Shown here: one piece after another, positions 51,736 through 59,303 of the stretch
Layout of the letters: every line of letters starts with the position of its first letter
How positions within the stretch are numbered: the first letter of the stretch is position 1
Assembly (NCBI GenBank): GCA_020634515.1
Contig: JACKBL010000001.1
Location: 310,001-374,000 of the forward strand
Direction of reading: 5' to 3'
Length of the DNA: 64,000 nucleotides
From: Ardenticatenales bacterium
GTDB taxonomy: Bacteria > Chloroflexota > Anaerolineae > Promineifilales > Promineifilaceae
The notes under the pieces: model-generated
Seen by the model: the letters and a program-made list of their open reading frames with translations, nothing else
Told to the model about the DNA's origin: nothing
Database searches by the model: none
Position numbers and translations under genes: made by a program

Positions 51736-53103
51736 CTACGTCTCCAGAAACATTTGATATAGTCGGTTAAAGTGGTTTGCCAATTCCAGGGAAACGGAAT
51801 CAAGTACATTCTGATCAATCAACTTTGTTTCAGTATCCAGCACTGAGTGACAATGGCCATCACTGGTTAACGCATAGACACGGCACTGATCCGGTTCTAA
51901 CCATAATTGATCGTCTTTGCCCTTTACTTGATGGGTAAACAGAAGAATGTTAATGACGCTCAATATGTAAGGGCTATGCGTTGTCAAAACAATCTGGCTG
52001 TTCGTGCTGTTAATCATTAAAGCTATCATTTCTAACAGTAGTTTTTGCGCTGTTGGAAACAGATGTGCTTCCGGTTCCTCTATGATGCGGCAGCCTTTTT
52101 CTTTATTCAGGACAACAAGAAAAATATCTTGCAAAATGCGGATCACCTCTTGTTGTCCTGAAGAAGCATCCGTTAAAGAGACCTCTCCGCCATCGAATTT
52201 GATTTTCTCGTAATTAGAATGGTCATAAGTTCCCTTGAGAATTTGATTCACTTTGGCTATCAACAATGGCAATGCCGGGTTGCCTCTACTATTGCTACCA
52301 TTGAATTCCCGTGCGATTTTGTCCCCGATTAAACTCTCGAAATCATTTCCACGGAAAACCGTCTTTATATTTGCGACGTGTCGCATAAATTGGTACATCA
52401 GGTAAATATCTTTATCAAGCTTCGTCGCGGATGAAGTGGGAATGGGGGATGAGAACTCATCCTCACCGTAAGAATCAGACGTTCCGATTGATACGGCCAA
52501 TGATTGTGAGAAAGCCTGTTCAAAAAAATCGTTGAAGGCCACAGTTGCATTGCGCCCGGCAGGATGAAAGACCAATGTTTGCGTATCGTCAACAAATGAC
52601 CTGAAAGTAAAAGACGCGACGTCTCGCAAAGTGCGACGATAGGCAGCGCTTTCAAAGTCAAATCGTTTTTCTGAGTACCTGTGCAACTGCTGAAGGAGAC
52701 GCTTTCCCTCACCCTGAGTGAGTTCATAGTACCAGTCATTGCCAGATATTGTGATAACCAGTTTTTTTCGACCATCAGGGAATTCGCCCTGGCACAGATG
52801 AATGTGTTTCTGTTCCGAAAAATAATACTTGATGTCGAACTTAGCCAGCTTTTGGATAGAACCAAAAATACGATAGAATTTTTTTCCAATGAGCGCCCAA
52901 AAAGCTCTTTGGAGATGCAAATCAGGCCCGTCAGAATCAACGAGGAGGGCAACGTACTCGTCTCGCAGAGACTTGAAGAAATAAATGAGTTTGGCTAACG
53001 TGCTTTTGCCGCTGGCTTGTTCTCCAATTAATAGGAGCGTATTCGCAACCTCAAGTTCGGCCTGGTTGACGGCCATGAAGTCTCTGACAATTAATCGCTG
53101 CAT
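51736..53103 (-). CDS. OLD/AAA_21-like ATPase, possible defence effector
   Basis: 455 residues. Walker A GEQASGKST at the N-terminus (about 27-35), a long helical insert, ABC-type signature DASSGQQEVIRIL, Walker B CRIIEEPEAHLFPTAQ, and H-loop LTTHSPYIL. This is the SMC/ABC-like AAA arrangement of OLD, PtuA (Septu), AriA (PARIS) and related defence ATPases; no TOPRIM domain follows. GAGGA precedes the ATG. The gene and its partner are visibly poorer in GC than the flanking genes and carry none of the TGCCGGCA palindromes, consistent with transfer. A transcriptional pair with the downstream nuclease-like gene is inferred. Confidence 0.82.
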   Translation of the reverse strand: MQRLIVRDFMAVNQAELEVANTLLLIGEQASGKSTLAKLIYFFKSLRDEYVALLVDSDGPDLHLQRAFWALIGKKFYRIFGSIQKLAKFDIKYYFSEQKHIHLCQGEFPDGRKKLVITISGNDWYYELTQGEGKRLLQQLHRYSEKRFDFESAAYRRTLRDVASFTFRSFVDDTQTLVFHPAGRNATVAFNDFFEQAFSQSLAVSIGTSDSYGEDEFSSPIPTSSATKLDKDIYLMYQFMRHVANIKTVFRGNDFESLIGDKIAREFNGSNSRGNPALPLLIAKVNQILKGTYDHSNYEKIKFDGGEVSLTDASSGQQEVIRILQDIFLVVLNKEKGCRIIEEPEAHLFPTAQKLLLEMIALMINSTNSQIVLTTHSPYILSVINILLFTHQVKGKDDQLWLEPDQCRVYALTSDGHCHSVLDTETKLIDQNVLDSVSLELANHFNRLYQMFLET

Positions 53104-53406
53104 AGGGTCCTCACAAGCGTTTCTCTCGTTTGGTGTCGTGGCTTTTGCTTGCGGTCAACCTTCAATGGTTAGTGGGTGAATGCTAAATGCATTGAAGGGG
53201 TAGCACACTTCTAAATGTCTCAGGCGATACACATGAAAGAATGCTTCACATCGAAGAAGTATCAAAATTATAACATTTATCGTCAAGAGGGGGCAGAGGC
53301 GAAAAAAAGCCCGCTTCATCGTGAAAACGGGCTTTTGTGTGTCTTCAAATAGGCCTGGCTGTTGTGCTATTTAGGGTACGTGGGCCAGGGGGTGTGCCGG
53401 CATTGA
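53104..53406. other. AT-rich gene-free interval
   Basis: No gene is credible here. It holds the probable promoter region of the AAA ATPase gene (minus strand, not resolved) and the SCP2 terminator at 53302-53336. Confidence 0.6.
53302..53336 (-). terminator. Intrinsic terminator downstream of SCP2 gene
   Basis: The 9-bp stem AAAAGCCCG / CGGGCTTTT lies about 70 bp past the SCP2 stop. On the minus strand it is followed by a T run (53302-53308 read as seven T), as expected for Rho-independent termination. Confidence 0.85.
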
Positions 53407-53724
53407 TCAGCCAAATAAGGTCTGGAACTTCATCACCGTGTTCAGATCGCCTTCGACCTTGATCTGACCCATCATGAACGCCGTCACCGGATTCAGCTCC
53501 CCTTTGACCATCTTCACGTAGTCCGGGGCATTCATGCGGATGGTGGCAGTCGGGGAGGCGGTTGTGCCTTCGGCCACGGAGCACGCTCCGTTAGCCACAT
53601 TCACGTGCCATTGGCCGCCGCCCTCGCCGCTGAGGTCAAACTGCACGGTGGCATCCAGGTTGCCGGCCTTTCCCGCGTCAAATGTTTCCGCCATATGAGC
53701 AAACAAATCTGTAGCAGTGGTCAT
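53407..53724 (-). CDS. SCP2 sterol-binding-domain protein
   Basis: 105 residues with AAGGAG before the ATG. It is a stand-alone SCP2 fold: TVQFDLSGEGGGQWHVNV, ATIRMNAPDYVKMVKGELNPVTAFMMGQIKVEGDLNTVMKFQTLF, the last stretch being the conserved family core. Such small proteins bind hydrophobic ligands such as lipids or sterol-like molecules in the cytosol; the ligand is unknown. It is monocistronic, with its own terminator, and is divergent from lexA. Confidence 0.92.
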   Translation of the reverse strand: MTTATDLFAHMAETFDAGKAGNLDATVQFDLSGEGGGQWHVNVANGACSVAEGTTASPTATIRMNAPDYVKMVKGELNPVTAFMMGQIKVEGDLNTVMKFQTLFG

Positions 53725-54161
53725 TAAAATTACTCCTTTGCGAATAGTGCTGGGGCAGAATATAAGAGTCCGCCAGACCCTTGTATTCTCGGTGCTGATG
53801 AGTGAGTGCCAGTCGGCGGCGCGCCAACCTGATCGCTTTGCCCGTTCTTGTGCTTTGAGAGATTCTTGCGGACAATAAAATGAGATGTGGAAGCGCGACG
53901 CGCCTGCCTTTCGTCCCGATTCCGATCAGGAACCCTGGTCAAGTGATCTTCATATGGAAATCAGAAGAGGACGGACTGTTGCCGGTGGCCCCTTCCGCTC
54001 CAGGCGAAAGTATATGTCGGGCACAGATGGGTGTCAAGATGACCGAGCAGACAAGATTGGCGAACCTTGACACAGAACGCCTGTTCGTGTATACTGGAAC
54101 AAATGAGCGGATTAGGCTCAGTGTGCGCGCTTTAGTCACGGTGAGCATCTGGAGGCACTTC
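53725..54161. other. Divergent intergenic region, SCP2 / lexA
   Basis: It contains the lexA promoter and operator at 54067-54095. I see no gene; the frame extending lexA to the left has no ribosome site and crosses the promoter. Confidence 0.65.
54067..54095 (+). promoter_or_regulatory. lexA promoter with embedded SOS box
   Basis: TTGACA (54067-54072) and TATACT (54090-54095) are exactly 17 bases apart. The palindrome GAAC-GCCT-GTTC (54075-54086) lies between them, matching the GAAC-N4-GTTC LexA box of Gram-positive type. LexA bound here would block RNA polymerase, i.e. autorepression. Confidence 0.85.
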
Positions 54162-54839
54162 ATGGGCGACACAGAAAAGTTGTCTAAGCGGCAACAAGCA
54201 ATTCTCGAATATATCGGCCAATATGCACAGCGGCATAATAGACCCCCAACAATTCGTGAGATTGGCGAAGCCGTTGACATCAGTTCCACTTCTGTGGTCA
54301 CATACAATTTGAACAAGCTGGTGGAAAAAGACCTGGTTTCCCGCGAGCGGGAAGTCTCCCGCGGCCTGAGTCTCACGAATAAGGCGCGCGAGAAGTTCAA
54401 CATGGCGCGGGAGTCGGTCCAGAGTGCGCTGATGCGGATTCCGATCAAGGGGCAGATTGTGGCCGGCGAGCCGATCAACGTTGGCAACGACACTTTTGAG
54501 ACATTCGACGAGGAAGATGTCGTGGAGGTTGCCAGCAGCATGTTGCCCAAACAGCAAAAGGATCTGTTTGCATTGCGTGTCAGTGGAGAATCCATGATCG
54601 ACGCCATGGTTAATGATGGCGACATTGTGGTTATGAAGCAGCAGCAAACGGCGCACAATGGCGACATGGTAGCTGTCTGGCTCAACTCCAGCGATACCAC
54701 GACGCTCAAATATTTCTTCCGTGAAGATGGGCGTGTGCGCTTACAGCCCGCCAATCCACAAATGAAGCCGATTTTCGTCGATGCGGATGACGTGACCGTG
54801 CAGGGCAAGGTCGTCATGGTGCTGCGGCAAACGCCATAG
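54162..54839 (+). CDS. lexA: LexA repressor
   Basis: ATG at 54162 follows GGAGG (54151-54155); 225 residues. N-terminal winged helix (LSKRQQAILEYIGQYAQRHNR, then PTIREIGEAVDISSTSVVTYNL). The self-cleavage site is Ala101-Gly102 in IVAGEP, catalytic Ser144 is in SGESMIDA and Lys183 in TTLKYF, 39 apart as in the family. It represses SOS genes and cleaves itself when RecA filaments form. Its own promoter carries an SOS box, and a second box lies before the next gene. A terminator follows at 54921. Confidence 0.96.
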   Translation: MGDTEKLSKRQQAILEYIGQYAQRHNRPPTIREIGEAVDISSTSVVTYNLNKLVEKDLVSREREVSRGLSLTNKAREKFNMARESVQSALMRIPIKGQIVAGEPINVGNDTFETFDEEDVVEVASSMLPKQQKDLFALRVSGESMIDAMVNDGDIVVMKQQQTAHNGDMVAVWLNSSDTTTLKYFFREDGRVRLQPANPQMKPIFVDADDVTVQGKVVMVLRQTP

Positions 54840-54920
54840 CGCTTCCCGTTTCCCGTCGCGGACGCCAGTAAATGTCGGCTTCCTTGATTGCGGCGGCGTT
54901 CAGGCAAAGTATAGAGTGAG

Positions 54921-54946
54921 CAGGCGGTCATCGGACCGCCTGTTTT
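54921..54946 (+). terminator. Intrinsic terminator of lexA
   Basis: A 9-bp stem CAGGCGGTC / GACCGCCTG with a 4-base loop is followed by TTTT, about 80 bp beyond the lexA stop. Confidence 0.85.
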
Positions 54947-55133
54947 GCGTTCTTGGGGAGGTGTCTCCAGGCCTAATGCGTTTTTCCCGTGTGGCACGCA
55001 CAGGAATGGCATTAGCACGTGCGCCACGCCTCTGGCGGCTGCCCAAGTGATTGGGGGCATCCGACCACTCCTTGCCCTTACTGACTCGCCCGCCTATCCT
55101 CACGAACGTTCGCGTTTTCTTCACACGGACCGG

Positions 55134-55179
55134 TTGACTAATTCCAGAAAAAGAAGTACGATACAGAACGTATGTTCTG
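55134..55179 (+). promoter_or_regulatory. Promoter with SOS box ahead of the FtsK-like gene
   Basis: TTGACT (55134-55139) and TACGAT (55157-55162) are 17 bases apart. CAGAACGTATGTTCTG (55164-55179) directly downstream contains GAAC-GTAT-GTTC with 6-bp arms, the same operator type as at lexA, placed over the expected transcription start. Confidence 0.75.
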
Positions 55180-55240
55180 ATTTTCGGGTTTTGCTCTCAA
55201 GTCAGTCAATTCCAACAGGGAAAGGCATTGTGATAGAAAA

Positions 55241-56356
55241 ATGAGTACGCGCTCCGATATTTCCTGGGGAGAGCCGGAAGAAGCAACCGCTGAGCAATAT
55301 GAACTGAGCGTGGGCGTGGCTGATGCAATGCTTCAGCCCGTGGCGGATGCCGATGGCGCGCGCCGGGGGGTGTATTTGGCGTGGGAGCGGCTATGCGCGT
55401 TGGGCGCGGATGTGCTGCATTCGTTAGGGGGGGGCAAGCTGCACGTTTCCCACGAGTCGGGGCGGTGGCAATTGCGTGTGCAGGCACGAGATGCGCTGCC
55501 GGTGTCGTTGGCGGCGCTGCAACAGCTTGTGCCGGCATTACCGCCCATCACGGCCGTCCTCGGTTTATCGCTGGAAGGGCAGCCGGTTGTGTTGGACTTG
55601 CAGCAGTCGGACGTTTCCCATGTACTGGTTTGTGGCGGGGAGAATGCCGGCAAAACCACCCTCCTGCAATCCATGGTCCTCTCCCTGGCACAAACCAACC
55701 GCCAGGCACGGATGCAACTCCTGATTATTGACCACGCCCCCGACGACGACATCCGCGAAAGCTCCGTGTGGGAACCGTTCCAGCAATTGCCACATTTGCT
55801 GTCCCCCATTCTCCGGCAAGTTGTCGAGACGGCGGACGCGCTGGCCTTCCTGGTGGAGGAGATGGACTATCGTTTGCGACAGCGGGTGGAAACGCCGGCC
55901 ATAGTGGTTGTGATCGACAGACTCGTATCGCTGTTGGAGGATGGGGGGCAACCAATGCTTGATCCTTTGGTACGGCTGGCGCAACGGGGCGCGGATGCCG
56001 GCATTCACCTCCTCACCGCCACCCGCCATCCCGACGCCAATGTCCTGGACAATCTGCTGCGGGCCAACCTCAATCTGCGCATCGTGGGGCAGGTCGCTGA
56101 CGCCCGCGTCGCCCGCGCGGCCACCGGCTTGCCCGACTCACAAGCGGAGTATTTACTGGGCGCGGGCGATTTCCTGGCCGTTGCCGGAGAAGATGTCGTG
56201 CAATTTCAGGCCGCCGCCTGTGCGCCGCGTGATCTGCCGCACTATTTGCGCCGCGTCCGCCATAGGCGCGACCCTGTTCTTCTTGCCCAGCCACTCAACA
56301 TTCGCCCCTATCTTGCCGGGGCGGATGAAGAGAACGGGGACTGGCTTCAGACGTAA
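55241..56356 (+). CDS. FtsK/SpoIIIE-domain ATPase, SOS-regulated
   Basis: 371 residues, cytosolic, no membrane helices. The N-terminal ~100 residues resemble the alpha/beta part that precedes FtsK motors. Walker A is VLVCGGENAGKTTL (near residue 133; glutamate-asparagine replaces the usual TGSGKS pattern), Walker B is IVVVIDRLVSLLE, then RGADAGIHLLTATRHPDANVLDNLLRANLNLRIVG, which is the typical FtsK C-terminal motor signature with its RxxDxxxS-like surroundings. No gamma winged-helix domain is present. Likely a DNA-translocating or DNA-pumping ATPase. The upstream LexA-type box makes DNA-damage control likely. The full FtsK/DnaK-type partner set is not in the window. Confidence 0.82.
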   Translation: MSTRSDISWGEPEEATAEQYELSVGVADAMLQPVADADGARRGVYLAWERLCALGADVLHSLGGGKLHVSHESGRWQLRVQARDALPVSLAALQQLVPALPPITAVLGLSLEGQPVVLDLQQSDVSHVLVCGGENAGKTTLLQSMVLSLAQTNRQARMQLLIIDHAPDDDIRESSVWEPFQQLPHLLSPILRQVVETADALAFLVEEMDYRLRQRVETPAIVVVIDRLVSLLEDGGQPMLDPLVRLAQRGADAGIHLLTATRHPDANVLDNLLRANLNLRIVGQVADARVARAATGLPDSQAEYLLGAGDFLAVAGEDVVQFQAAACAPRDLPHYLRRVRHRRDPVLLAQPLNIRPYLAGADEENGDWLQT

Positions 56357-56476
56357 GATAGGCAAGCGTGTGCGACCGTGGGGAGATATGTCTTGAGCAT
56401 AGCCCGGAGTTGACCCGCACTTCTTATAACCAAACCCAACCGGCCAATAACGACTATTTTCGATGGAGTTTTCGCC

Positions 56477-56731
56477 ATGATGACTGGAATGCTCTGGCTA
56501 GACGACGATAAAGCGCGTTCTTTAGATGAGAAAGTGAAGCGGGCGGCGGCCTACTATGAGGAAAAGTATGGGCTGGCGGCGGAGCTTTGCCTGGTAAACA
56601 AGGCGATGTTGGCCGAGGCGCGCCAGGTGGACCAGGTTGAAGTACGTCCGGTGAACAACGTGATCTTGCATCACTTTTGGGTCGGGCGGGCACAGGATGC
56701 GGCGGCAAAGGGATCCCGCGCACATATTTGA
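56477..56731 (+). CDS. Small conserved hypothetical protein, 84 residues
   Basis: It starts with MMTGMLWLDDD, with GGAG eight bases upstream. It contains VKRAAAYYEEKYGLAAELCLVNKAML and VDQVEVRPVNNVILHHFWVG, a pattern I recognise from small uncharacterised proteins of Chloroflexota and cyanobacteria that begin MLWFDND. No catalytic motif or membrane segment is seen. Its last codons and stop abut an inverted copy of the 99-bp element (56731-56829), so the natural C-terminus may have been trimmed or extended by the insertion. Confidence 0.7.
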   Translation: MMTGMLWLDDDKARSLDEKVKRAAAYYEEKYGLAAELCLVNKAMLAEARQVDQVEVRPVNNVILHHFWVGRAQDAAAKGSRAHI

Positions 56732-56829
56732 GTTCACTGAAAAAACCGGGTTTTTCGAGTGCCCGGCCAAAATTACCAGAGTGGTTCATGTGTAAAAACC
56801 CGGTTTTTGGCCTTTTTTCAGTAGAGTCA
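56731..56829 (-). mobile_element. 99-bp MITE-like element, copy 3 (inverted)
   Basis: The reverse complement of the copies at 26679 and 51438; the core between its ACTGAAAAAA ends is almost identical. It begins at the end of the small gene at 56477. Confidence 0.87.
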
Positions 56830-57129
56830 TTTAAGCAAAACAGATGGCTTGTCCAGCTTAAGCCTTAATCCTGCTGGAAAAGGCAAGATCGAAGCCCGTT
56901 TGCCCCATGGTGTTTCCGTCAGCCACATTAGACTGACCCGGTGCGGTCCACTGATTTTGACAGCGTGCCTGGCATCCCGACAAATGCGTCGTTTCGCTGT
57001 CTGCGCCCCTCATCGGTTCCATTGACGCCAAAGCCAATCAGTTTCGTCTCATCACTGTTCACAGACTTCATGCGCAAGGTCAATAGGAACGGAAACTGAT
57101 TTGCAGTTGGGATCCGACCGGATTTGAGC
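56830..57129. other. Unassigned interval
   Basis: No convincing gene. A minus-strand frame at 56928-57185 runs into the terminator and has no recognisable motif; it may be decayed DNA. Confidence 0.5.
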
Positions 57130-57167
57130 AACAAAAAACGCCACGTTTGGAAACAAACGTGGCGTTT
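57130..57167 (-). terminator. Intrinsic terminator of the infC-rpmI-rplT operon
   Basis: A perfect 13-bp stem (AAACGCCACGTTT / AAACGTGGCGTTT), 6-base loop, followed on the minus strand by a T run, about 65 bp past the rplT stop. Confidence 0.92.
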
Positions 57168-57231
57168 GGAGAGGCTTTCAGTCAATCAGTCAGGTTAAGA
57201 AACAAGCGTCCGCGGCTTTGTGTCCGGCAGG

Positions 57232-57585
57232 TTATGACATCGCCTGCCTGGCGGTTTCCACCAGGGCGGCAAATGCAGTTTCGTCTCGCACGGCAATATC
57301 GGCCAAAACTTTGCGGTCCAACTGCACGTTGGCCTGCTTCAAGCCATAAATGAAGCGGCTATAGCTGAGTCCATTGGCGCGTGCGCCCGCGTTGATGCGG
57401 GCAATCCACAACTGGCGGAAATCGCGGCGCCGCTGGCGGCGGTCACGATAGGCGTACCATTGAGACTTCATCATGGCCTCGTTAGCGCGGCGGAACAGCG
57501 TACTGCGCGTGCCCCACTGGCCCTTGGTCATGTTCAAGATTTTCTTATGACGACGTCGGGTTACGACGCCACCTTTTACTCGCAT
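57232..57585 (-). CDS. rplT: 50S ribosomal protein L20
   Basis: 117 residues, standard length. KGGVVTRRRHKKILNMTKG, WYAYRDRRQRRRDFRQLWIARINAGAR and YSRFIYGLKQANVQLDRKVLADIAV are the L20 signatures. It binds 23S rRNA early in large-subunit assembly, and in many bacteria represses its own operon by binding the mRNA leader. It is last in infC-rpmI-rplT. Confidence 0.98.
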   Translation of the reverse strand: MRVKGGVVTRRRHKKILNMTKGQWGTRSTLFRRANEAMMKSQWYAYRDRRQRRRDFRQLWIARINAGARANGLSYSRFIYGLKQANVQLDRKVLADIAVRDETAFAALVETARQAMS

Positions 57586-57683
57586 TGTTTATCTCCTCGC
57601 ATTTCGATAAGCCTGGACACTCAAGCGAGGTCGCCGAGGCCAGGCAGCGATTGCCCGCGGCGGAGCCACGGGTAAAAACGGGT

Positions 57684-57932
57684 TCAGGCAGGCGGATTGG
57701 CCTTGTACTTCTTCAAGTAGGGGGCCATACGCATGATGCGCTTGCGATCTCCAGAGTGGGTGACTTCCAGCATCTGGTCCAGTTGGGCCTTAACACGCTT
57801 GGATTTGCGCCGACGCAAGTGGCTTTTGCCGCCTTTGGTGCGCATGATCTTGCCCGTGCTTGTCACCCGAAAACGCTTGGCGGCAGCCTTGTACGTCTTC
57901 AGCTTGTATTTCTTGGTTTTTGCTTTAGGCAT
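57684..57932 (-). CDS. rpmI: 50S ribosomal protein L35
   Basis: 82 residues. MPKAKTKKYKLKTYKAAAKRF and GKIMRTKGGKSHLRRRKSK are diagnostic of L35. The C-terminal part, with KRIMRMAPYLKKYKAN, is slightly longer than the common 64-66-residue form. The gene follows an attenuator-like hairpin and precedes rplT. Confidence 0.97.
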   Translation of the reverse strand: MPKAKTKKYKLKTYKAAAKRFRVTSTGKIMRTKGGKSHLRRRKSKRVKAQLDQMLEVTHSGDRKRIMRMAPYLKKYKANPPA

Positions 57933-57942
57933 TTTGACCTCT

Positions 57943-57967
57943 CACAAAAAAGCCCACGACGGGCTTT
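57943..57967 (-). terminator. Attenuator-like hairpin between infC and rpmI
   Basis: On the minus strand, stem AAAGCCC / GGGCTTT with a 5-base loop followed by six T, ending about 10 bases before the rpmI ribosome site (GAGAGG). The position fits L20- or translation-controlled read-through into rpmI-rplT. Confidence 0.7.
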
Positions 57968-58071
57968 GTTTCATTACCTGACAGGGGGAAATGCCGGCAT
58001 TCGCCGACAATCCGCCCGACCTACTCTTTCCCAGGCGACTATGCAATTGGCAGGTTCAACCCGGATAGCAC

Positions 58072-58611
58072 TCAGGCGGGCGTCAGCATCATCACCATAT
58101 TACGACCTTCCATGTTCGGCTCCTGTTCCACAGTTGCCACATCTTCCAGCTCTTTGGCGATGGCCGTCATAATGTCCATCCCGATCTGCGGGCGCGTAAT
58201 CTCACGACCATAAAAACGGATGGAGACCTTCACTTTCTTGTCGCTCTCCAGCCATTTGCGCGCATTGCGGACCTTGATGTCGCGGTGAAAATCAGCCGTA
58301 TCAATGCTGAAGCGAATCGTCTTGATCTCCACCTGCTTCTGTTGTTTACGTGCCTGACGTTCCTTCTTGGTCTGTTCGTAGGAGAACTTGCCATAATCCA
58401 GGATACGAGCGACCGGAGGGTTGGCCTGTGGCGCAACTTCTACCAGGTCCAGGCCAGCCAGACGCGCTTTATCCAGCGCATCCCGCAAAGAAACGACACC
58501 ATGGTTAGTCCCGTCCTGATCGATCAGGCGCACTTCTCGCGCCCGAATACGATTGTTGACCCGATATCCTGAATCCTTCCTCGTCGTTGTACGTGATCTT
58601 TTCCTAGTTAT
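58072..58611 (-). CDS. infC: Translation initiation factor IF-3, probable AUA start
   Basis: The frame is open upstream of the first GTG (58533), and the extra residues YRVNNRIRARE are the conserved IF-3 N-terminus, so the true start is further up. No ATG, GTG or TTG exists in that stretch; the best is ATA at 58609-58611, five bases after GAGAGG. That gives 179 residues. N-domain VRLIDQDG, linker rich in Lys (QTKKERQARKQQK), C-domain VEIKTIRFSIDTADFHRD and EPNMEGRNMVMML. Rare AUU/AUC/AUA starts are known for infC, where IF-3 rejects such codons and so regulates itself. Confidence 0.9.
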   Translation of the reverse strand: MTRKRSRTTTRKDSGYRVNNRIRAREVRLIDQDGTNHGVVSLRDALDKARLAGLDLVEVAPQANPPVARILDYGKFSYEQTKKERQARKQQKQVEIKTIRFSIDTADFHRDIKVRNARKWLESDKKVKVSIRFYGREITRPQIGMDIMTAIAKELEDVATVEQEPNMEGRNMVMMLTPA

Positions 58612-58680
58612 CCTTACCTCTCTTTTTTGTGCTGTATTGAGCCAAACAACAATAATCTGGCCGGGGGCCAGAGATGGGCG

Positions 58681-58709
58681 ATCATATCACAAGGATATGG
58701 CCCCGTCAA
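58681..58709 (-). promoter_or_regulatory. infC operon promoter
   Basis: On the minus strand, TTGACG (58704-58709) and TATGAT (58681-58686) are 17 bases apart, about 70 bases before the proposed infC start. It fits a sigma-70-type promoter. Confidence 0.8.
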
Positions 58710-58759
58710 ACCTGGCAGCCGGCAAAACAGCGGTGGAACGACGTCAATGCGCGTCGAAC

Positions 58760-59218
58760 TTAGCCTGACCACGATTGCAGCTCAATGACATTGCCTTCCG
58801 GGTCGGTGACGTAGCACCAGGTTACTTGTGCGCCCGTCGCCAGTTGCAGCGTGACGATCTCGCCGACAGCCCGCCCGCCGGCCTGCAAGACAGCTTCCCG
58901 CGCCACGCCTACATCCGTCACGGAAAAGGCAATGTGCCCAAAGCCGGGCCGGTTGACGGCGGGTTGCTCCCGTTCGCGCAAAATGTTGTAGTTGAATATC
59001 TCCAGCGTGGGGCCGTCGTCGCCGTATCCGGGCAGACGCAAATGGACGCCGCGCAGGCGCGCGCCGGGGATCCCCGTGCCCGCGGAGAGTTTTTCGCCCA
59101 TGAAGTCGCGCTCAGGCGGAACGGGAACGCAGTCGAAGAGTTCCTGATAGAAGCGCGCGAGCGCCTGCCAATCTTCGGCGATCAGGTTCGTATGGACGTA
59201 TCGTGGGTTGAGGTTCAT
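58760..59218 (-). CDS. VOC (glyoxalase/bleomycin-resistance fold) protein
   Basis: The start is MNLNPRYVHTNLIAEDW at 59218; the longer frame runs through spacer. 152 residues, two beta-alpha-beta-beta-beta repeats. The metal-binding-like positions are His in YVHTNLIA, Glu in TLEIFNYN, His in FGHIAFSV and Glu in GNVIELQ. It may be a metal-dependent lyase, dioxygenase or binding protein; the substrate is unknown. Confidence 0.88.
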   Translation of the reverse strand: MNLNPRYVHTNLIAEDWQALARFYQELFDCVPVPPERDFMGEKLSAGTGIPGARLRGVHLRLPGYGDDGPTLEIFNYNILREREQPAVNRPGFGHIAFSVTDVGVAREAVLQAGGRAVGEIVTLQLATGAQVTWCYVTDPEGNVIELQSWSG

Positions 59219-59303
59219 GGTTTGTAATAGCTGCCAGTTGGTGGTTGATGGTTGACGAATGGGAGAAGCGGCGTTTACGCTGCCGGCATCCGTTGTTTGT
59301 TCA

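Larger units (their letters stand above)
54840..55240. other. Intergenic region between lexA and the FtsK-like gene
   Basis: No gene. It contains the lexA terminator (54921-54946), an unexplained palindrome CGAACGTTCG near 55103 and an SOS-controlled promoter (55134-55179). Confidence 0.65.

Noticed and set aside
53880..54161. Extension of lexA by 94 residues upstream
   Set aside because: It would place the promoter and operator inside the gene; GGAGG and ATG at 54162 fit LexA's known N-terminus.
55101..55112. CGAACGTTCG palindrome as a third LexA box
   Set aside because: The half-sites lack the four-base spacer of the two good boxes.
56928..57185. 85-residue minus-strand frame
   Set aside because: Overlaps the rplT terminator, no ribosome site, no recognisable motif.
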